This document shows positions 8,946-17,324 of a stretch of 58,875 nucleotides of DNA, piece by piece (positions within the stretch are counted from its first letter, which is position 1; the number at the start of each line of letters is the position of its first letter). Origin of the DNA: Kutzneria sp. 744. GTDB taxonomy: Bacteria > Actinomycetota > Actinomycetes > Mycobacteriales > Pseudonocardiaceae. The position numbers were made by a program, and so were the translations under genes. The notes beneath the pieces were generated by a model. It did no database searches and had not been told where the DNA came from. It saw only the letters and a program-made list of their open reading frames with translations. The stretch lies in the NCBI RefSeq assembly GCF_000568255.1, contig NZ_KK037166.1:5630572-5689446 (forward strand), written 5' to 3'.

Positions 8946-9176
8946 ATGACGATAGACGAAAGACCCGCCGCCGGGCCAGATGACCGCAAGCCCGACAGCT
9001 GGGCCCGCACACTGGCCGCGCTGGTCACCGCCACGGACAGCTGGGCTCGCTGGCTGCGATTCCTACTGTTGATCGTCGTCGTCGGACTGATGGTGTTCGC
9101 GGCCGTCCACTATCTGCACCTGCACATCACCGTCGGTCCACTGAAGATCATGGAGAACACCAGGACGGGGTCATGA
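8946..9176 (+). CDS. Small single-pass membrane protein, coupled to the recombinase-like gene
   Basis: The protein has 76 residues. A polar N-terminus is followed by one strong hydrophobic segment at about residues 39-58 (FLLLIVVVGLMVFAAVHYL), then a short His-containing tail. A GGGGAA ribosome site lies upstream of the ATG. The stop overlaps the start of the next gene as ATGA, so the two are translationally coupled and likely work together. I do not recognise a family. Confidence 0.65.
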   Translation: MTIDERPAAGPDDRKPDSWARTLAALVTATDSWARWLRFLLLIVVVGLMVFAAVHYLHLHITVGPLKIMENTRTGS

Positions 9177-10186
9177 TCGACATTTTGCTTGCCACAAAGG
9201 CATGGGGCGGCACACTCAAGACCGCCACCACCCGCCGGGCCTATTCACTGGATCTTGGACTGGATCAGACCTTTGCCGCGATCCAGTCCGACGCGCGACG
9301 GGGATGCGGTTGGCTGCTGTGGTGTGAACGGCAATCCGTGAACCCACTTCAGGCCACCACCGACGACATCACCGATTGGCTGATCGCGATAGGACGGGCC
9401 GACTTCGCGGCGAGCACCGCGAACCGCATGTTGAGCGCGGTTTCGAGCTTCTACACCTGGCTGGTCGACCATTACCACCTGAGCGAGAATCCGACGCAGC
9501 GGATCCGCCGGCTCGGCAACTCGGTCCGGCCGGCCGCCCGCGAATGGGTGCTCACCCCTGATCAGGCGGTCCAGTTGCTCGATGGCGCCGCGGCGGAGGC
9601 GCGTCGAAGCCGCTCGCGGACGAGCGCGATCCTGGCCACACTGCTGACCACCGGGATGCGGCTGCCTGAACTGACCGCGCTTCGGCTGCGGGACCTCGAC
9701 ACCCATGGCGCCGGCCGGTACGGGTATGCCCTGAGGATCGGGGGACCGAGGCCCCGCCGGGTGCCGCTGGCCCGGCTGGCCGCGGAACGCCTGGACAACT
9801 ATCTGCTGGGGCGATTCGAGCGGCTTCCCGGTCAGATGGGCGCGAGCGACCGCCGGATGGGCGAGCCGCTGTTCGCCACCCGCAACGGCCGGCACATCCA
9901 GGTGTCGACCATCGAGCGAACGCTGTACCTGCTGGCCAAACGGGCGACCGGCGAGCTGCAGACCCGGGCGTGTGAGCTGAAGCCGACCGTGCTGCGCTGG
10001 ACCGCCATCGACCTGGCCCGCTCGGACGGCGCGAGCTTCGAGCAGATCCAGACGATGCTCGGGGAGGTGATCACGGCGACGACGCCGCAACGTCTGGCGG
10101 CGGCCGAGGGAGACCCGTTCGCGATCCGGGCGCTCGGCGGCACGCTGCTCGGGCACATCGAGGACCGCAGGCGCGTCGCCCGGTAG
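9173..10186 (+). CDS. Tyrosine recombinase (XerC/phage integrase-like) homologue lacking the catalytic tyrosine
   Basis: The 337-residue protein has a SAM-like N-terminal core-binding domain (about 20-110, with ITDWLIAIGRADFAAST). The catalytic fold follows at about 130-330. Arg-I is kept in TTGMRLPELTALRLRDLD. The beta-hairpin lysine position reads GPRPRRVPL with no Lys. The usual P-H-x-L-R-H box is PTVLRW: Arg-II is kept and both His are lost. The usual L-G-H is LGE, and after TTPQRLAA there is no Tyr to the C-terminus. It should bind DNA but not cleave it by the family mechanism. It is cotranslated with the membrane protein at 8946. Confidence 0.75.
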   Translation: MIDILLATKAWGGTLKTATTRRAYSLDLGLDQTFAAIQSDARRGCGWLLWCERQSVNPLQATTDDITDWLIAIGRADFAASTANRMLSAVSSFYTWLVDHYHLSENPTQRIRRLGNSVRPAAREWVLTPDQAVQLLDGAAAEARRSRSRTSAILATLLTTGMRLPELTALRLRDLDTHGAGRYGYALRIGGPRPRRVPLARLAAERLDNYLLGRFERLPGQMGASDRRMGEPLFATRNGRHIQVSTIERTLYLLAKRATGELQTRACELKPTVLRWTAIDLARSDGASFEQIQTMLGEVITATTPQRLAAAEGDPFAIRALGGTLLGHIEDRRRVAR

Positions 10187-10224
10187 TTCCCGCGAATGTC
10201 AGACCCGCGTGCCAGGCTGGTGGG

Positions 10225-10542
10225 GTGACGGATCCGCTGAGCGCGCTCCTGGAGGGGACGGCAGCCCACGCCCGAGGCCGGTTCGACCAGCGCAACGGGC
10301 GGCTGGGCAGCTCTACGACCGTGCACGCGGTGCATTTACAGCGGTGGCTGGGCGAGATGCTGATCCCGGCCCCCGGCTGCCATGTGGGCACCGGCACCTG
10401 GGACTTCACCCGGTTCGTGCCGACGAACGACCCGGTGACGTGTGGCCGCTGTCTGCGCTCGCCGCAGGTGAGGCAGGCAGCGGCCGATCACGTGTCGCCG
10501 CAGCTGGAGCTGGATCTGGTCAGCCCCGAAGACAGCCGCTGA
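10225..10542 (+). CDS. Hypothetical protein with a CxxC motif
   Basis: The 105-residue protein starts with GTG. The second half contains CHVGTGTWDF and DPVTCGRCLRS, where the CxxC could bind a metal. There is no membrane segment or signal peptide. It lies about 40 bases after the recombinase-like gene on the same strand and may belong to that transcript. Its 3' end overlaps the converging aminopeptidase gene by 23 bases. Function unknown. Confidence 0.55.
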   Translation: MTDPLSALLEGTAAHARGRFDQRNGRLGSSTTVHAVHLQRWLGEMLIPAPGCHVGTGTWDFTRFVPTNDPVTCGRCLRSPQVRQAAADHVSPQLELDLVSPEDSR

Positions 10543-11938
10543 CCCATTCCTCGACGCCGGCGGCGGTGATGGGCAGCGCGCTGGAGAGCACGTCGGCGCC
10601 GGTGTCGGTGACGACGAGGTCGTCCTCGATGCGCACGCCGAGGCCGCGCAGCTCCGGGGGCACGGTGAGGTCGTTGGGGTGGAAGTACAGCCCCGGTTCG
10701 ACGGTCAGCGCCATGCCGGCGGCGAGGGTGCCGTCGTGGTAGGCCTCGGCCCGGGCCTTGGCGCAGTCGTGCACCTCCAGCCCGAGGAAGTGGCCCACGC
10801 CGCAGACGATGTACCGCCGGTGGTGCTGCCCGTCGGAGTCCAGCGCCTCGTCGACGGAGACGGGCAGCAGGCTCCAGTCGTGCAGGCCTTCGGCCAGCAC
10901 GCGCATGGCGGTCCGGTGGAAGGCCCGGTACTCGGCGCCGGGCCGCACGTCGGCCATGGCGGCGAGGTGGGACTTGAGCACCAGCTCGTACACCTGCCGC
11001 TGCGGGTCGCTGAACTTGCCGCTGACGGGGAAGGTCCTGGTCACGTCAGCGGTGTAGTAGGTGTTGACCTCGACGCCGGCGTCCATGAGCAGCAGCCCGT
11101 CGGCCGGCACGTCGCCGTCGCAGCGAACCCAGTGCAGCACGGGCGCGTGTGGCCCGGCGGCCAGGATCGAGGCGTAGCCGGGGGCGTTGCCGCTGGTGCG
11201 GGCGCGCCGGTCGAAGGTGCCCTGGAGCCAGCGCTCGCCGCCGCCCTTGATCGCCATTGGCAGCTCGGCGGCCACCTCGGCGAAGCCGAGCACGGTGGCG
11301 TCGACGGCGGCCTGGAGCTGGCTGATCTCCCACGCGTCCTTGATCCGGCGCAGCTCGGCCAGCGCGGTGCGCAGGGTGGAGCTGTTGCCGTAGCCGAGGG
11401 CGTCCAGCATCGGCTCGACGCCGCCGGTCGCGTTGACCGCCGGGTGCTGGCCGCGCAGCAGGCCGGGCAGGTCCTCGACACGCCGGCACGCCACGCCGAG
11501 GGCCTCGCTCCACTCGGCCAGGCCAGGCACGGGCCCGATCCACAGCTCGCCGTCACGGGCGCTGCTGAAGAACTCCGGATCCCCGGGACGGGCCGGCTCG
11601 CGCAGCAGCAGCACGGTCTCGTGCCCGCCGGACACGGGCAGCATCAGCAGCACGGCGCCTTCGGCGTTGCAACCGGTGAGCCACACGAAGTCGCTGTCGG
11701 GGCGGAAGTCGTAGTCGGTGTCGTTGGCGCGGACCGGGGCCCGGCCGGCGGCGACCGCGATGCGCTGGCCCGGGAACTCCGCGGACAGCCGTGCGCGGTG
11801 CGCGGCGGCGGCCTCCGCGGCGCCCGGGGTCAGCCGGACCTCGCGGGCGACATCGCCCCAGCCGGTTCCGACCGAGGATCGGAAGCCGGTCGCCTCGACC
11901 AGCCTGGACGGGTCTCGCCTCGCCGGCCGATCAGTCAT
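10520..11938 (-). CDS. pepP: Xaa-Pro aminopeptidase (aminopeptidase P, M24B)
   Basis: This is a metallopeptidase that removes the residue before a proline. The N-terminal non-catalytic domain (about 1-180) is followed by a pita-bread fold. The metal ligands are visible: MDAGVE and TADVTRTFP for the two Asp, GVGHFLG for His, and TVEPGLY and GVRIEDD for the two Glu. I chose the ATG at 11938 because GAGGAG lies eight bases upstream; a GTG three codons earlier is possible. It is the last gene of the hydroxyproline operon, which fits release of proline or hydroxyproline from collagen-like peptides. Confidence 0.9.
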   Translation of the reverse strand: MTDRPARRDPSRLVEATGFRSSVGTGWGDVAREVRLTPGAAEAAAAHRARLSAEFPGQRIAVAAGRAPVRANDTDYDFRPDSDFVWLTGCNAEGAVLLMLPVSGGHETVLLLREPARPGDPEFFSSARDGELWIGPVPGLAEWSEALGVACRRVEDLPGLLRGQHPAVNATGGVEPMLDALGYGNSSTLRTALAELRRIKDAWEISQLQAAVDATVLGFAEVAAELPMAIKGGGERWLQGTFDRRARTSGNAPGYASILAAGPHAPVLHWVRCDGDVPADGLLLMDAGVEVNTYYTADVTRTFPVSGKFSDPQRQVYELVLKSHLAAMADVRPGAEYRAFHRTAMRVLAEGLHDWSLLPVSVDEALDSDGQHHRRYIVCGVGHFLGLEVHDCAKARAEAYHDGTLAAGMALTVEPGLYFHPNDLTVPPELRGLGVRIEDDLVVTDTGADVLSSALPITAAGVEEWVSGCLRG

Positions 11939-11950
11939 GTCGAGCACTCC

Positions 11951-12940
11951 TCACAGCGTGAACCCGTTCGGGAACGGGTCGGTTGGGTCCAGCAGGTACT
12001 GTGCCATGCCGGTAACCCAGGCGCGGCCTTCGATCGTCGGAGTCACGCCCCGTGATGTCTCGGCCACAAGCCGTCCGATGAAGCGTGTGCCCAGCAACGA
12101 CTCGTTGACGAAGTCGGTGTTCAGCGGCAACTGGCCGCGGGCGTGCAGCTGCGCCATCCGCGCGCTGGTGCCGGTCCCACACGGCGATCGGTCGAACCAG
12201 CCGGGGTGGATGACCATGGCGTTGCGGGCGTCGCTGCCGTCCCGGCCGGGCGCGACGAGTTGCACATGCTTGCAGCCGGCGATGCCGGGATCTTCCTTGT
12301 GCACGGGCTTCCGCACAGCGTTGATGGCGTCCATTATGGACAGTCCGGCCGCCAGCATCCGGTCCTTCTCCTTGACGTCGAAGGAGATGCCGATGGACTC
12401 GATCGGCAGGATGGCATAGAAGTTGCCGCCGTAGGCCATGTCGTAGCGGACCTCGCCCAGCCCCGGCACGTCCACCACGGCGTCGAGCTCGTGGACGTAC
12501 GCCGGCACGTTCTGGAACCGCACCGACTCCGCGCGGCCGTCTCGCACGGTGACCTCGGCGACGACCAGGCCCGCCGGGGTGTCCAGCCGCACGGTCGTGA
12601 CCGGCTCCGTGACCTCGACCATGCCGGTCTCGACCAGCACGGTCGCGACGCCGATCGTGCCGTGACCGCACATCGGCAGGCAGCCGGAGACCTCGATGTA
12701 GAGGACGCCCCAGTCCGCGTCCGGTCGGGTCGGCGGTTGCAGGATCGCGCCGCTCATGGCGGCGTGCCCGCGCGGCTCGTTCATCAGGAACTGCCGGATG
12801 TGGTCCAGGTTCTTGATGAAGTGCTCGCGCCGTTCGGCCATGGTGGCGCCGGGAATCGGCCCGACGCCGCCGGTGATCACCCGCGTCGGCATGCCCTCGG
12901 TGTGCGAGTCGACGGCGGTGAAGTACCTGCTGGCCCGCAC
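11951..12940 (-). CDS. lhpA: 4-hydroxyproline 2-epimerase (proline racemase family)
   Basis: The 329-residue protein converts trans-4-hydroxy-L-proline to cis-4-hydroxy-D-proline using two cysteines as acid and base. Both are present: MCGHGTIG (about residue 92) and SPCGTGT (about 255). The N-terminal DSHTEGMPTRV is typical of the family. The context of dehydrogenase plus deaminase genes favours hydroxyproline over proline as substrate. GTG start; one base separates it from the upstream stop. Confidence 0.9.
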   Translation of the reverse strand: MRASRYFTAVDSHTEGMPTRVITGGVGPIPGATMAERREHFIKNLDHIRQFLMNEPRGHAAMSGAILQPPTRPDADWGVLYIEVSGCLPMCGHGTIGVATVLVETGMVEVTEPVTTVRLDTPAGLVVAEVTVRDGRAESVRFQNVPAYVHELDAVVDVPGLGEVRYDMAYGGNFYAILPIESIGISFDVKEKDRMLAAGLSIMDAINAVRKPVHKEDPGIAGCKHVQLVAPGRDGSDARNAMVIHPGWFDRSPCGTGTSARMAQLHARGQLPLNTDFVNESLLGTRFIGRLVAETSRGVTPTIEGRAWVTGMAQYLLDPTDPFPNGFTL

Positions 12941-12941
12941 G

Positions 12942-13808
12942 TCAGACCACCCGGGCGAGATCGGCGTCCAACTGCTTGCGGTGAGCCTCGGTCAGCGGCC
13001 CGCGCGGCGGACGGCAGGGACCGCCGTAGCGGCCGAGCTTGTCCATCACGTACTTGATGGCCTGCACGAACTCGGTGCGCGAGTCCCAGCGGAACACCGC
13101 GACGAGCCGCTCGTACAGCTTGCGCGCCTCTTCGAGACGACCCTCCTTGGCCAGGGTGAACAGCTCCACCGACTCGGCCGGGTAGGCGTTGGGGAAGCCG
13201 GCGAACCAGCCGGTCGCGCCCATCAGCACGGCTTCGAGCAGCACGTCGTCGGCGCCGGCGATCACCGCGAGCTCCGGCGCCTGTTCGCGGATCTCCAGCA
13301 CGCGGCGGACGTCGCCGGAGAACTCCTTGACCGCCAGGACATTGTCGATCTGGGCGATCTCGCGCAGCAGCGCCGGCGTGAGATCGACCTTGGTGTCGAA
13401 GGGGTTGTTGTAGACCATCACCGGCAGGCCCACTTCCGCCACGACCGCGAAATGGTTGATCACCTCGGAGTCGTTGGCCCGGTACATGGTCGGCGGCAGG
13501 CAGAGCAGGCCGTCCGCGCCGTCCTCGGCCGCCAGTTCGGCCCAGCGCCGGGCCTGGTGCGAGCCGGGGGCATGCACGCCGACGACCACGATGCCGTCGT
13601 CGCCGACGATCTCGATCGCTGTGCGCGCCACGGCCCGGCGTTCGTCGTCGGTGAGGGACGAGTACTCGCCGAGGGAGCCGTTCGGGCCGATGCCGTGGCA
13701 GCCGTTGTCGATCAGCCAGCGGCAGTGCTCGGCGTAGCGGTCGAGGTCGACGCTCAGGTCGTCGTGGTACGGCAGGGCGGTCGCGACGACCACTCCATCG
13801 AAGATCAT
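12942..13808 (-). CDS. lhpC: Dihydrodipicolinate synthase family protein, probable pyrroline-4-hydroxy-2-carboxylate deaminase
   Basis: The 288-residue TIM-barrel protein has the DapA-family motifs: GPNGSLGEYSSLTDDER (phosphate/carboxylate loop), YNNPFD (the active-site Tyr), and VLAVKEFSGD carrying the Schiff-base lysine (about residue 162). In hydroxyproline operons this family converts pyrroline-4-hydroxy-2-carboxylate to 2-oxoglutarate semialdehyde and ammonia. The specific role is inferred from the neighbours. Its ATG overlaps the upstream stop as ATGA. Confidence 0.88.
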   Translation of the reverse strand: MIFDGVVVATALPYHDDLSVDLDRYAEHCRWLIDNGCHGIGPNGSLGEYSSLTDDERRAVARTAIEIVGDDGIVVVGVHAPGSHQARRWAELAAEDGADGLLCLPPTMYRANDSEVINHFAVVAEVGLPVMVYNNPFDTKVDLTPALLREIAQIDNVLAVKEFSGDVRRVLEIREQAPELAVIAGADDVLLEAVLMGATGWFAGFPNAYPAESVELFTLAKEGRLEEARKLYERLVAVFRWDSRTEFVQAIKYVMDKLGRYGGPCRPPRGPLTEAHRKQLDADLARVV

Positions 13809-15028
13809 GGCTCCTCCACGGGATTGGCGGCGAGGTCGCCGAGCGGGATCGGGGTGGCGATCGGCCGGCGGGCGAAGGTGGTGGGGTCCAGGTCGAGCAG
13901 GTCGGCGACGGTGTGGCCGCAGATCCGGGCCTGGCAGACGCCGAGGCCGGCCCGGCTGGCCAGCTTCACGGCCCGGGTCGCGGTGAGGTTTTCCGCCGCA
14001 GCCTGGAGTTTCCGGTGCGTGACGCGTTCGCAGCGGCAGATGATCGTGTCGTCGGTCAGCCAGCCCCGCCAGCCCTTCTTGACGGGATACACCCTGGTCA
14101 GGGCCTCGGCGAAGCGCCGGTCGACGGTGAGGCCGAGCTGCACGCCCGCCGCCGCGGCACCGGCTCTGATGCCTTCCTGCGCGGCCAGTTCTGCTCCGCC
14201 GATGCCGGTGATCTCACCGGCGGCGAAGATCCACGGCACCGAGGTGCGCTGATCCTCGTCGACCTCCACGAAGCCGCTGCTGATGCGACAACCGGCGGAG
14301 ATCGCCAGTTCCAACTGCGGCACGAAGCCGTAGCCGACGCAGACGGCGTCAACCGGGATTCGCTTGGTCTGTAGGGGATTCCAGTCCTGGTCGAGCTTCG
14401 CGACGGTGACCTCGCGGACCTGGTCGTCACCGTGGGCGGCGATGACCGCCGTGCGTTCACGGTAGTAGGGTGCCACCTTGGCGTACTGGGCCAACTCCAC
14501 GAGTTTGCGGCGACCGGCGATCAGCGCTTTCGTTTCCCTGAGCCAGTTCTGCGACGGGGAGTTCGCCTCGAACACGCGGACCTTCACGCCGACGTCCACG
14601 AGCGAGCTCGCGACCGGCAGCAGGAACGGCCCGGTGCCGGCGACAATCACGTTGCGCCCCAAGGCAATGCCCTGTCCCTTGGCCATCGCCTGCGCCGCAC
14701 CGGCGGTATACACGCCGGGCAGGTCCCAGCCTGGGAACGGCAGGGTGCGGTCGTAGGCGCCGGTGGCCAGGATCAGCCGTGACGCCGTGACGACGCGGGA
14801 TCCGGTGAGGTGCAGGCGGTTGCCCTCGATCGCCCAGACGCTCGTGTCCGGCAGATGCTTCACGCGGTCGTGGGCTACGCGGATTTCCTTGGCACGGAAG
14901 GACTGCCGGTGATACTGGCCGCCGATCCTCGGCGCGGAGTCGATCAGCAGCACGTCCTGCCCGGCCCGCGCCGCCGTGACGGCCGCGTTGACGCCGGCCG
15001 GCCCGGCACCGACCACAACGACGGTCAT
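13805..15028 (-). CDS. FAD/NAD(P)-dependent oxidoreductase, alpha-type subunit of D-hydroxyproline dehydrogenase
   Basis: The 407-residue protein starts with a dinucleotide fold VVGAGPAGVNAAVTAA and has a second nucleotide site, VIVAGTGPFLLPVA. The C-terminus is a BFD-like Fe-S region with four cysteines (CRCERVTHRKL, then GVCQARICGH). This is the layout of the HcnB/OoxA subunit of multi-subunit amino-acid dehydrogenases. Four-base overlaps with both neighbours imply coupled translation in fixed stoichiometry. Confidence 0.87.
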   Translation of the reverse strand: MTVVVVGAGPAGVNAAVTAARAGQDVLLIDSAPRIGGQYHRQSFRAKEIRVAHDRVKHLPDTSVWAIEGNRLHLTGSRVVTASRLILATGAYDRTLPFPGWDLPGVYTAGAAQAMAKGQGIALGRNVIVAGTGPFLLPVASSLVDVGVKVRVFEANSPSQNWLRETKALIAGRRKLVELAQYAKVAPYYRERTAVIAAHGDDQVREVTVAKLDQDWNPLQTKRIPVDAVCVGYGFVPQLELAISAGCRISSGFVEVDEDQRTSVPWIFAAGEITGIGGAELAAQEGIRAGAAAAGVQLGLTVDRRFAEALTRVYPVKKGWRGWLTDDTIICRCERVTHRKLQAAAENLTATRAVKLASRAGLGVCQARICGHTVADLLDLDPTTFARRPIATPIPLGDLAANPVEEP

Positions 15029-15216
15029 CGCGTGACCACCTCGTCACCCTCGTGCAGAACCCGTTGGCACGCACGGACATCCGGCAGGCCATTGACCGTG
15101 ACGAGGCAGCCGTGGCAAACACCGATCGCGCAGAAGACGCCGACATTCGGCACCACCGCCGCGATCGTCCGACCGGGTTCGACCTTCCGCAATTCGCCGT
15201 TGACCGTGACGTTCAC
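15025..15216 (-). CDS. Small (2Fe-2S) subunit of the dehydrogenase
   Basis: The 63-residue ferredoxin-fold protein shows the cluster ligands CAIGVCHGCLV plus the distal Cys in RACQRVLH. It matches the gamma/HcnA-type subunit that sits beside the two flavoprotein subunits in hetero-oligomeric D-hydroxyproline and related dehydrogenases. It starts with GTG in a GTGA overlap with the gene upstream and ends in an ATGA overlap with the gene downstream. Confidence 0.85.
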   Translation of the reverse strand: MNVTVNGELRKVEPGRTIAAVVPNVGVFCAIGVCHGCLVTVNGLPDVRACQRVLHEGDEVVTR

Positions 15217-16343
15217 AGCGCCAGCCCGGGTCGGTCCGTGCGAAACGGCTTTGGGTCGATGTGCGGCGTCCTGCCGGTCATGAGCTCCGCGAGCAGCCGG
15301 CCGGTGGCCACCGCCAGGCCGATGCCGGCGCCCTCGTGACCGGTGGCGTGCCAGAGGCCCGGCACGCGGTGGTCTTCGCCGATGACCGGCAGATGGTCCG
15401 GCAGGTACGGCCGGAACCCGCCGTAGGCCCGCATGACATTCACGTTCCGTAGCTTGGGAAAGAGCCTGATCGCCTTACGGGCCAGCTCGCGCAGGACGTC
15501 GACCTGGATGGTGTCGTCGAAGCCGACACGCTGCCGGCTGGAGCCGATCAATACCGTGCCGGCGGGCGTCGATTCCACCACCGTCGACGTCTGGAGATCG
15601 GCGTCGCCGCTGGCCACCGCGCCGACGTAGTCGGCGTCATACACCTTGTGCCGCACCAGATCCACGACCGGCGTCGTCACCAGGATCACGCCGCGCCGAG
15701 GCAGCACCGGGATCGGCGCGCCGGCCTTGGCCGCGAAGTCGCCGGCCCACGGACCGGCGGCGTTGACGACGTGATCGCAGGCGATGACGCCGCTGTCGGT
15801 CAGCAAGGCGTGCTTGGAGACGCCGGTCGCGGTCACCCTGGAAAGGAGCTGGCCGCCACGCTGCCGCACGGCGGAGAGCAGCGTGGTGGCCAGCAGCACG
15901 GGTTGCACCTGGCCGTCCTCGGGATAGTGGACGGCCGCGGTGATCTCGCGGGTGAGGTTCGGTTCCAGCTCGAACGCCTCGCGTGCGGTGATCGGGTGAG
16001 CCTGCACGCCGGCTTCTCGTTGTCGTGCGGCGAAATCGTGCAACGGCTGGGGATCGGTCGTGGCCACGACGAGGCCGCCCTTGGGCTGCCACTCCACATC
16101 GGCCTGCCCGAGTTCCTCGGCCAGCTTGGCCAGCAGCTCCGGGAGTTGACGGCGGGAGGCCTGCGCCAGTTCGAGCTCCGGGCCGGGTTCCTTGTCGGAG
16201 ACGAGCACGTTGCCCTCGCCGGCGCCGGTCGTGCCCGCGGCCGGGCCGCTGCGGTCGACCACGGTGACCGTGGCACCGGCCGCGCTGAGCGCCTCGGCGC
16301 AGGCCGCGCCGATCACCCCCGCTCCGACGACCACCACGTGCAC
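15213..16343 (-). CDS. D-hydroxyproline dehydrogenase, DAO-family flavoprotein subunit
   Basis: An FAD-binding N-terminus VVVVGAGVIGAACAEAL opens a roughly 376-residue D-amino-acid-oxidase fold. The C-terminal GGFRPYLPDHLPVIGE and ATGHEGAGIGLA segments complete the flavin site. In the pathway it would oxidise cis-4-hydroxy-D-proline to the pyrroline product and pass electrons to the Fe-S subunits. I prefer GTG at 16343, well spaced from GGAGG; GTG at 16349 is also in frame but overlaps that site. Confidence 0.87.
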   Translation of the reverse strand: MHVVVVGAGVIGAACAEALSAAGATVTVVDRSGPAAGTTGAGEGNVLVSDKEPGPELELAQASRRQLPELLAKLAEELGQADVEWQPKGGLVVATTDPQPLHDFAARQREAGVQAHPITAREAFELEPNLTREITAAVHYPEDGQVQPVLLATTLLSAVRQRGGQLLSRVTATGVSKHALLTDSGVIACDHVVNAAGPWAGDFAAKAGAPIPVLPRRGVILVTTPVVDLVRHKVYDADYVGAVASGDADLQTSTVVESTPAGTVLIGSSRQRVGFDDTIQVDVLRELARKAIRLFPKLRNVNVMRAYGGFRPYLPDHLPVIGEDHRVPGLWHATGHEGAGIGLAVATGRLLAELMTGRTPHIDPKPFRTDRPGLAL

Positions 16344-16352
16344 GGCCACCTC

Positions 16353-16370
16353 CGTTCGTTAAAATGAACG
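16353..16370. promoter_or_regulatory. Candidate operator upstream of the catabolic genes
   Basis: The inverted repeat CGTTC-N8-GAACG (AT-rich centre TTAAAA) lies between the regulator stop and the dehydrogenase start. It abuts the Shine-Dalgarno sequence. A related TGAACG sits upstream of the regulator near 16998. It may be the site for the XRE-cupin regulator. Confidence 0.4.
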
Positions 16371-16964
16371 CTACGGGTCGGAGGTGGCGCAGGTCAAGGC
16401 CGGCGGCCCGGCATCGGCCTTGTACTGGAGCAGCAGCACGGACAACACCGGCCCGTCGACCGCGCGGTACATGTGCGGGCGGTCGGCCGGGAAGCTCACG
16501 TAGTCGCCCGGCCCGAGCTCGTACGGCTCCTCGGGCGGTCCGATCAGCAGGCGGCCGGCGACCACCGTGACGTGCTCGATCCCGGGGTGGCCGTCGGAGT
16601 GTTGCTGCTGTCCCGGCCGCACCCGCTGGTCGTACATCTCGAACACGGTCTCGGTCACGTCCAGGCGCCGCAGCATCCTCAGGTCGACCGCGTTGCTGCT
16701 GAGCACCTCCAGGTCGGCCGAGCGGATCAGCACCACGTCCGGGTCGCTGCGCAGCGTCAGCAGGCTCGACACCGGCACGCTCAGCGCGTTCGACAAACTG
16801 AACACAGTCTCGATCGTCGGGTTGCCTGCGCCGGACTCCAGCTGGGACAGCGTGCCCTTGGCGATGCCGGACCGGCGGGCCAGCTCGGACAGCGACAGGC
16901 CGCTGCGGTCGCGCAGCACCTTCAGGTTCGCCGCCAGCACCTGGCCGGCCCTCGGCTGAGTCAC
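16371..16964 (-). CDS. XRE-family regulator with C-terminal cupin sensor domain
   Basis: The 197-residue protein has an N-terminal HTH (LSLSELARRSGIAKGTLSQLESGAGNPTIETVFSL split over residues 22-58). A cupin barrel lies at about 105-190, with IEHVTVVAGRLLI and ELGPGDYVSFPADRPHMY. Such proteins sense a small ligand and control neighbouring catabolic genes. It is first in the operon direction, 28 bases upstream of the dehydrogenase gene, so it likely controls hydroxyproline use. Confidence 0.88.
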   Translation of the reverse strand: MTQPRAGQVLAANLKVLRDRSGLSLSELARRSGIAKGTLSQLESGAGNPTIETVFSLSNALSVPVSSLLTLRSDPDVVLIRSADLEVLSSNAVDLRMLRRLDVTETVFEMYDQRVRPGQQQHSDGHPGIEHVTVVAGRLLIGPPEEPYELGPGDYVSFPADRPHMYRAVDGPVLSVLLLQYKADAGPPALTCATSDP

Positions 16965-17008
16965 GCCCCCACAATGACATGAAGGGACCTTTCCTGACGT
17001 TCAGTCCC

Positions 17009-17324
17009 TAATCCCGCGTTCGACGTTAATTCGCTCTCGGCGCGATACCTATCAATTTATGTCCCAGACCGGTTATGAAATCTCCTACGAAAACCCGACT
17101 CTGAGGACTACGCATTTAACAACAGTCATGTACCAAAACTCGCGGCCCCCGCGTGAGTACGTCTCGTCGAATGCGAGTCTCTCTTTTCGTTAGAATGTAC
17201 AAAGGGTAGAATACGTACAGATTGATGGGGTGTACCGACAACTAGCTGGACGTACTTTGCCCAACCCACTACAAGTCCCACGGCGTACGGTAATACAGCC
17301 CGGCGAATGGTTAGATCCAATCCT
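17009..17324. other. Second anomalous, random-looking segment, truncating the secreted nuclease gene
   Basis: Base composition falls to roughly even, with stops in every frame and no codon structure. GC-rich coding sequence resumes at about 17325, in the middle of the nuclease gene. The left edge is less certain: an AGGGAC/GTCCCT dyad at 16983-17008 may still be native promoter sequence. No transposon ends or repeats are visible. It resembles the segment in dnaX in size and composition but not in sequence. Confidence 0.7.

Noticed and set aside
8457-10186. Integrated element at tRNA-Ser(GGA)
   Set aside because: A recombinase-like gene near a tRNA suggested this, but no repeat of the tRNA 3' end is found in the window, no phage or plasmid genes follow, and the recombinase lacks catalytic residues.
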